A stretch of DNA of 64,000 nucleotides from Campylobacter concisus (lineage in GTDB: Bacteria > Campylobacterota > Campylobacteria > Campylobacterales > Campylobacteraceae), in assembly GCF_003048905.1 (NCBI RefSeq), contig NZ_PIRO01000001.1, positions 930,001-994,000 on the forward strand, written 5' to 3'. The notes below the pieces were generated by a model. It was not told where the DNA came from, did no database searches, and saw nothing but the letters and a program-made list of their open reading frames with translations. How positions within the stretch are numbered: position 1 is the first letter of the stretch; each line of letters opens with the position of its first letter. This document shows positions 63,321 through 64,000 of the stretch, one piece after another. The position numbers and the translations under genes were made by a program.

Positions 63321-64000
63321 AACGCCTCTTGTATTTATCGTATATTTGTTTCCATGAGCTAGAAATTTTCTCTTTAAATGGTGCCTTTTCACATCTTGGG
63401 ATAAAGTCGCCTCGGTTTGGTGCGTAATCTTTAAAATTCCCGCAATATTTACAAAACTCCTTAAAATGCTCTTGTAGCTTTTCGGCTGTTACTTCTTTTA
63501 GACTTTTTACCCCCTTGTTGCCTTCCAAAACCCTATCAATACTACCACAAACAGAGCAACCGTAATAGCCGTTTTTATTTAGGCCTATACCACAATAAGA
63601 AGCAACCCAGCAAGCTGTAGAGTAGTCGGCATCTTTAAAATTTATATCATCAATCGGCGCATCGTTAAAAGGAGTAAAATAATCAACCAAATTTTTAGTT
63701 TTAAACGAACCATAATCGATCCTAACATTTTTAAATAGCTCGGCTTGTTTACAAAGCTCTTTTGCTTGTTTTGTAAAGCCATTTGAAACAACCTGAATAA
63801 TAACATCAGAATAAAAACTATCCGCATACTCTATTTGTAAAATTTCAACAATACACAAAAAATCTTTATGCAAAGTAGGCTCGCCACCCAAAATATTAAT
63901 AAGCTTCCATTTTTTATCTAAAAATTTGCTCTCGCTAACAAAATGCCTTATATCATCGATCGTCATGGCCTCAGCCGAGGGTGCGTGTCCGCAAGATCTA
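63313..64000 (-). CDS. radical SAM protein, partial
   Basis: The gene runs off the right edge. The visible 5'-most part reads [20 protein letters not shown], where the Cys is probably the last of the CxxxCxxC cluster motif just outside the window; [14 protein letters not shown] is the GGEP motif. The C-terminus has [20 protein letters not shown] and SVCGS, then FCKYCGNF, Cys clusters that could hold auxiliary iron-sulfur centres. Its partner is the UXS-like gene, so a role in modifying a surface sugar or associated peptide is possible. Confidence 0.8.
   Translation of the reverse strand, partial: RSCGHAPSAEAMTIDDIRHFVSESKFLDKKWKLINILGGEPTLHKDFLCIVEILQIEYADSFYSDVIIQVVSNGFTKQAKELCKQAELFKNVRIDYGSFKTKNLVDYFTPFNDAPIDDINFKDADYSTACWVASYCGIGLNKNGYYGCSVCGSIDRVLEGNKGVKSLKEVTAEKLQEHFKEFCKYCGNFKDYAPNRGDFIPRCEKAPFKEKISSSWKQIYDKYKRRYE

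Noticed and set aside
1-64000. CRISPR array
   Set aside because: No series of regularly spaced short repeats was seen, and no cas genes are present.

Overview
The window looks like chromosomal DNA of a Campylobacter, probably from the oral/enteric group that carries many islands (C. concisus / showae / rectus-like). The reasons are an AT-rich epsilonproteobacterial-style type VI secretion (T6SS) cluster without clpV, flagellar sigma-54 and sigma-28 promoters of Campylobacter form, and protein families typical of the genus. The species call is an inference. Composition is strongly mosaic: the fumarate hydratase (46.3-47.7 kb) and lar (51.1-54.5 kb) segments are clearly GC-rich, while nearly everything else is AT-rich and carries mobile-element genes or scars.

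1-13.8 kb (minus strand): one T6SS operon reading tssJ-tssK-tssL-tssA-tssB-tssC-tssE-tssF-tssG-tssM-tagH-hcp, with hcp cut by the window edge. Upstream of it (13.9-16.5 kb, same strand) is a decaying chain of soluble, toxin-tip-like fragments. They alternate with small membrane proteins, and each start overlaps the previous stop. I read this as an effector/immunity array with several frameshifts.

16.7-38.7 kb: a genomic island bracketed by two 46-bp copies of the 3' half of a CAT-anticodon tRNA, each followed by a large tyrosine recombinase. Behind the first integrase is an 8.6-kb defence block: cytosine-5 methyltransferase, MORC/MutL-like GHKL ATPase, Z1 helicase-like ATPase, PD-(D/E)XK nuclease and AIPR protein. 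It is bracketed by 163-bp direct repeats that carry the 3' end of the integrase. Next come a Phd/RelE-type toxin-antitoxin pair and a ColE1-style mobilization module in which mbeB-like and mbeD-like genes are nested out of frame inside the relaxase gene. The rest of the island is six proteins of unknown biochemical role. Promoters matching flagellar sigma-54 or sigma-28 stand in front of five of these genes, so they are candidates for flagellum-coordinated secreted proteins.

38.7-46.2 kb: a second integrase, oriT-like inverted repeats, and a five-gene operon of Firmicute appearance (FecCD-type ABC importer, aldo/keto reductase, FmdE-like protein). It has a consensus TTGACT/TATAAT promoter overlapped by a palindromic operator. 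The right end has destroyed fumB, leaving 26 codons beside an intact fumA.

46.3-55.9 kb: GC-rich core-like genes interrupted by an AT-rich four-gene operon (GNAT acetyltransferase with a PUA-like tail, ASCH protein, tail-anchored unknown, second GNAT) that is the best candidate here for an undescribed system. Then come a phage gpD remnant, a lar (nickel-pincer cofactor) operon whose larA has lost its middle, an ISL3 remnant and a type III restriction subunit remnant.

55.9-64 kb: a DUF4143 ATPase, a second mobilization module (a relaxase that may be fused to a primase-like domain, MobC-like protein, two accessory proteins, oriT-like hairpins), an apparently intact IS1595-type element with perfect 16-bp ends, a UDP-glucuronate decarboxylase-like enzyme, and a radical SAM protein cut by the window edge.
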